In this document: positions 33,576 to 33,669 of the stretch, in pieces
How the letters are laid out: each line of letters begins with the position of its first letter
Position numbering within the stretch: the stretch's first letter is position 1
Assembly: GCA_016201205.1 (NCBI GenBank)
Contig: JACQDF010000193.1
Coordinates: 1-33,669, forward strand
DNA from: Acidobacteriota bacterium
Lineage (GTDB): Bacteria > Acidobacteriota > Terriglobia > Bryobacterales > Bryobacteraceae
DNA length: 33,669 bases
Direction of reading: 5' to 3'
The notes under the pieces: generated by a model
What the model was told of the DNA's origin: nothing
The model's database searches: none
The model's input: only the letters and a program-made list of their open reading frames with translations
Position numbers and translations under genes: made by a program

Positions 33576-33669
33576 ATGACAACGAAAAAGCGCGCCGGCT
33601 TCACTCCAACTTTCAACATCACGCCTGTCGTGGCCAGTGGTCTTATGCGGATCGAAGCCGTCAAGCAAG
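33576..33669 (+). CDS. Start of a possible Fic/DOC-family protein (cut by window end)
   Basis: The frame reads MTTKKRAGFTPTFNITPVVA then SGLMRIEAVKQ to the window edge. F.P.F.ITP followed by a helix ending in RIE. is the usual N-terminal start of Fic-domain (AMP-transferase) proteins; the catalytic HPFxxGNGR motif would lie outside the window. GGAAG precedes the ATG at 33576; an in-frame ATG at 33555 is an alternative. Only 31 residues are visible. Confidence 0.45.
   Translation, partial: MTTKKRAGFTPTFNITPVVASGLMRIEAVKQ

Overview
The window looks like chromosome from a GC-rich member of Acidobacteriota, probably of the Solibacter/Bryobacter group. The reasons are a Kelch protein with an N-terminal domain of the kind catalogued as the 'Solibacter C-terminal' family (TIGR03437 type), a roughly 1000-residue Oar-like TonB-dependent receptor with a carboxypeptidase-regulatory domain, an ECF sigma factor coupled to a Ser/Thr kinase with TPR-like repeats, many GTG starts, and dispersed palindromic repeats. 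This placement is inference; no rRNA is present.

Layout. 1-5972, minus strand: galE and a Gfo/Idh/MocA oxidoreductase 7 bp apart, then a di-haem cytochrome c peroxidase-like protein translationally coupled to the Kelch protein. 5971-6067: a repeat-built intergenic region. 6093-9488: a Tat-type sulfatase, a convergent DUF418 membrane protein and a 73-residue small protein. 9589-14391: a sugar-phosphate isomerase-like TIM barrel, the Oar-like receptor and a short-chain dehydrogenase. 14485-17434: a penicillin-binding transpeptidase facing the housekeeping set rplU-rpmA-obgE, with a long imperfect palindrome between them. 17564-23872: a tightly packed MoxR AAA+ ATPase, DUF58, BatA-like and double-VWA membrane protein operon. 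23952-25054: a one-TM protein and a CYTH-domain protein.

25107-28845 is a tRNA-associated accessory zone. tRNA-Arg(TCG) is followed by a 398-bp unit whose 63-bp flanking repeats carry the last 16 bp of the tRNA and enclose a decayed RelE/HigB-type toxin-antitoxin pair. Next come a PQQ dehydrogenase gene broken by one extra base in a run of nine T, a divergent cytochrome c, and tRNA-fMet followed by an intact hicBA pair. 28869-33669: the ECF sigma factor/kinase pair with two GAAA-loop hairpins at the coupling site, two exported proteins of unknown function (the first ending in a copy of the tRNA-fMet 5' part), and the start of a possible Fic protein.

I do not see a clearly new defence or biosynthetic system. 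The most informative oddities are the tRNA-derived duplications around toxin-antitoxin genes, the homopolymer frameshift, the repeat that supplies a ribosome-binding site and most of a start codon, the twin GNRA hairpins between sigma factor and kinase, and the palindromic repeat families.
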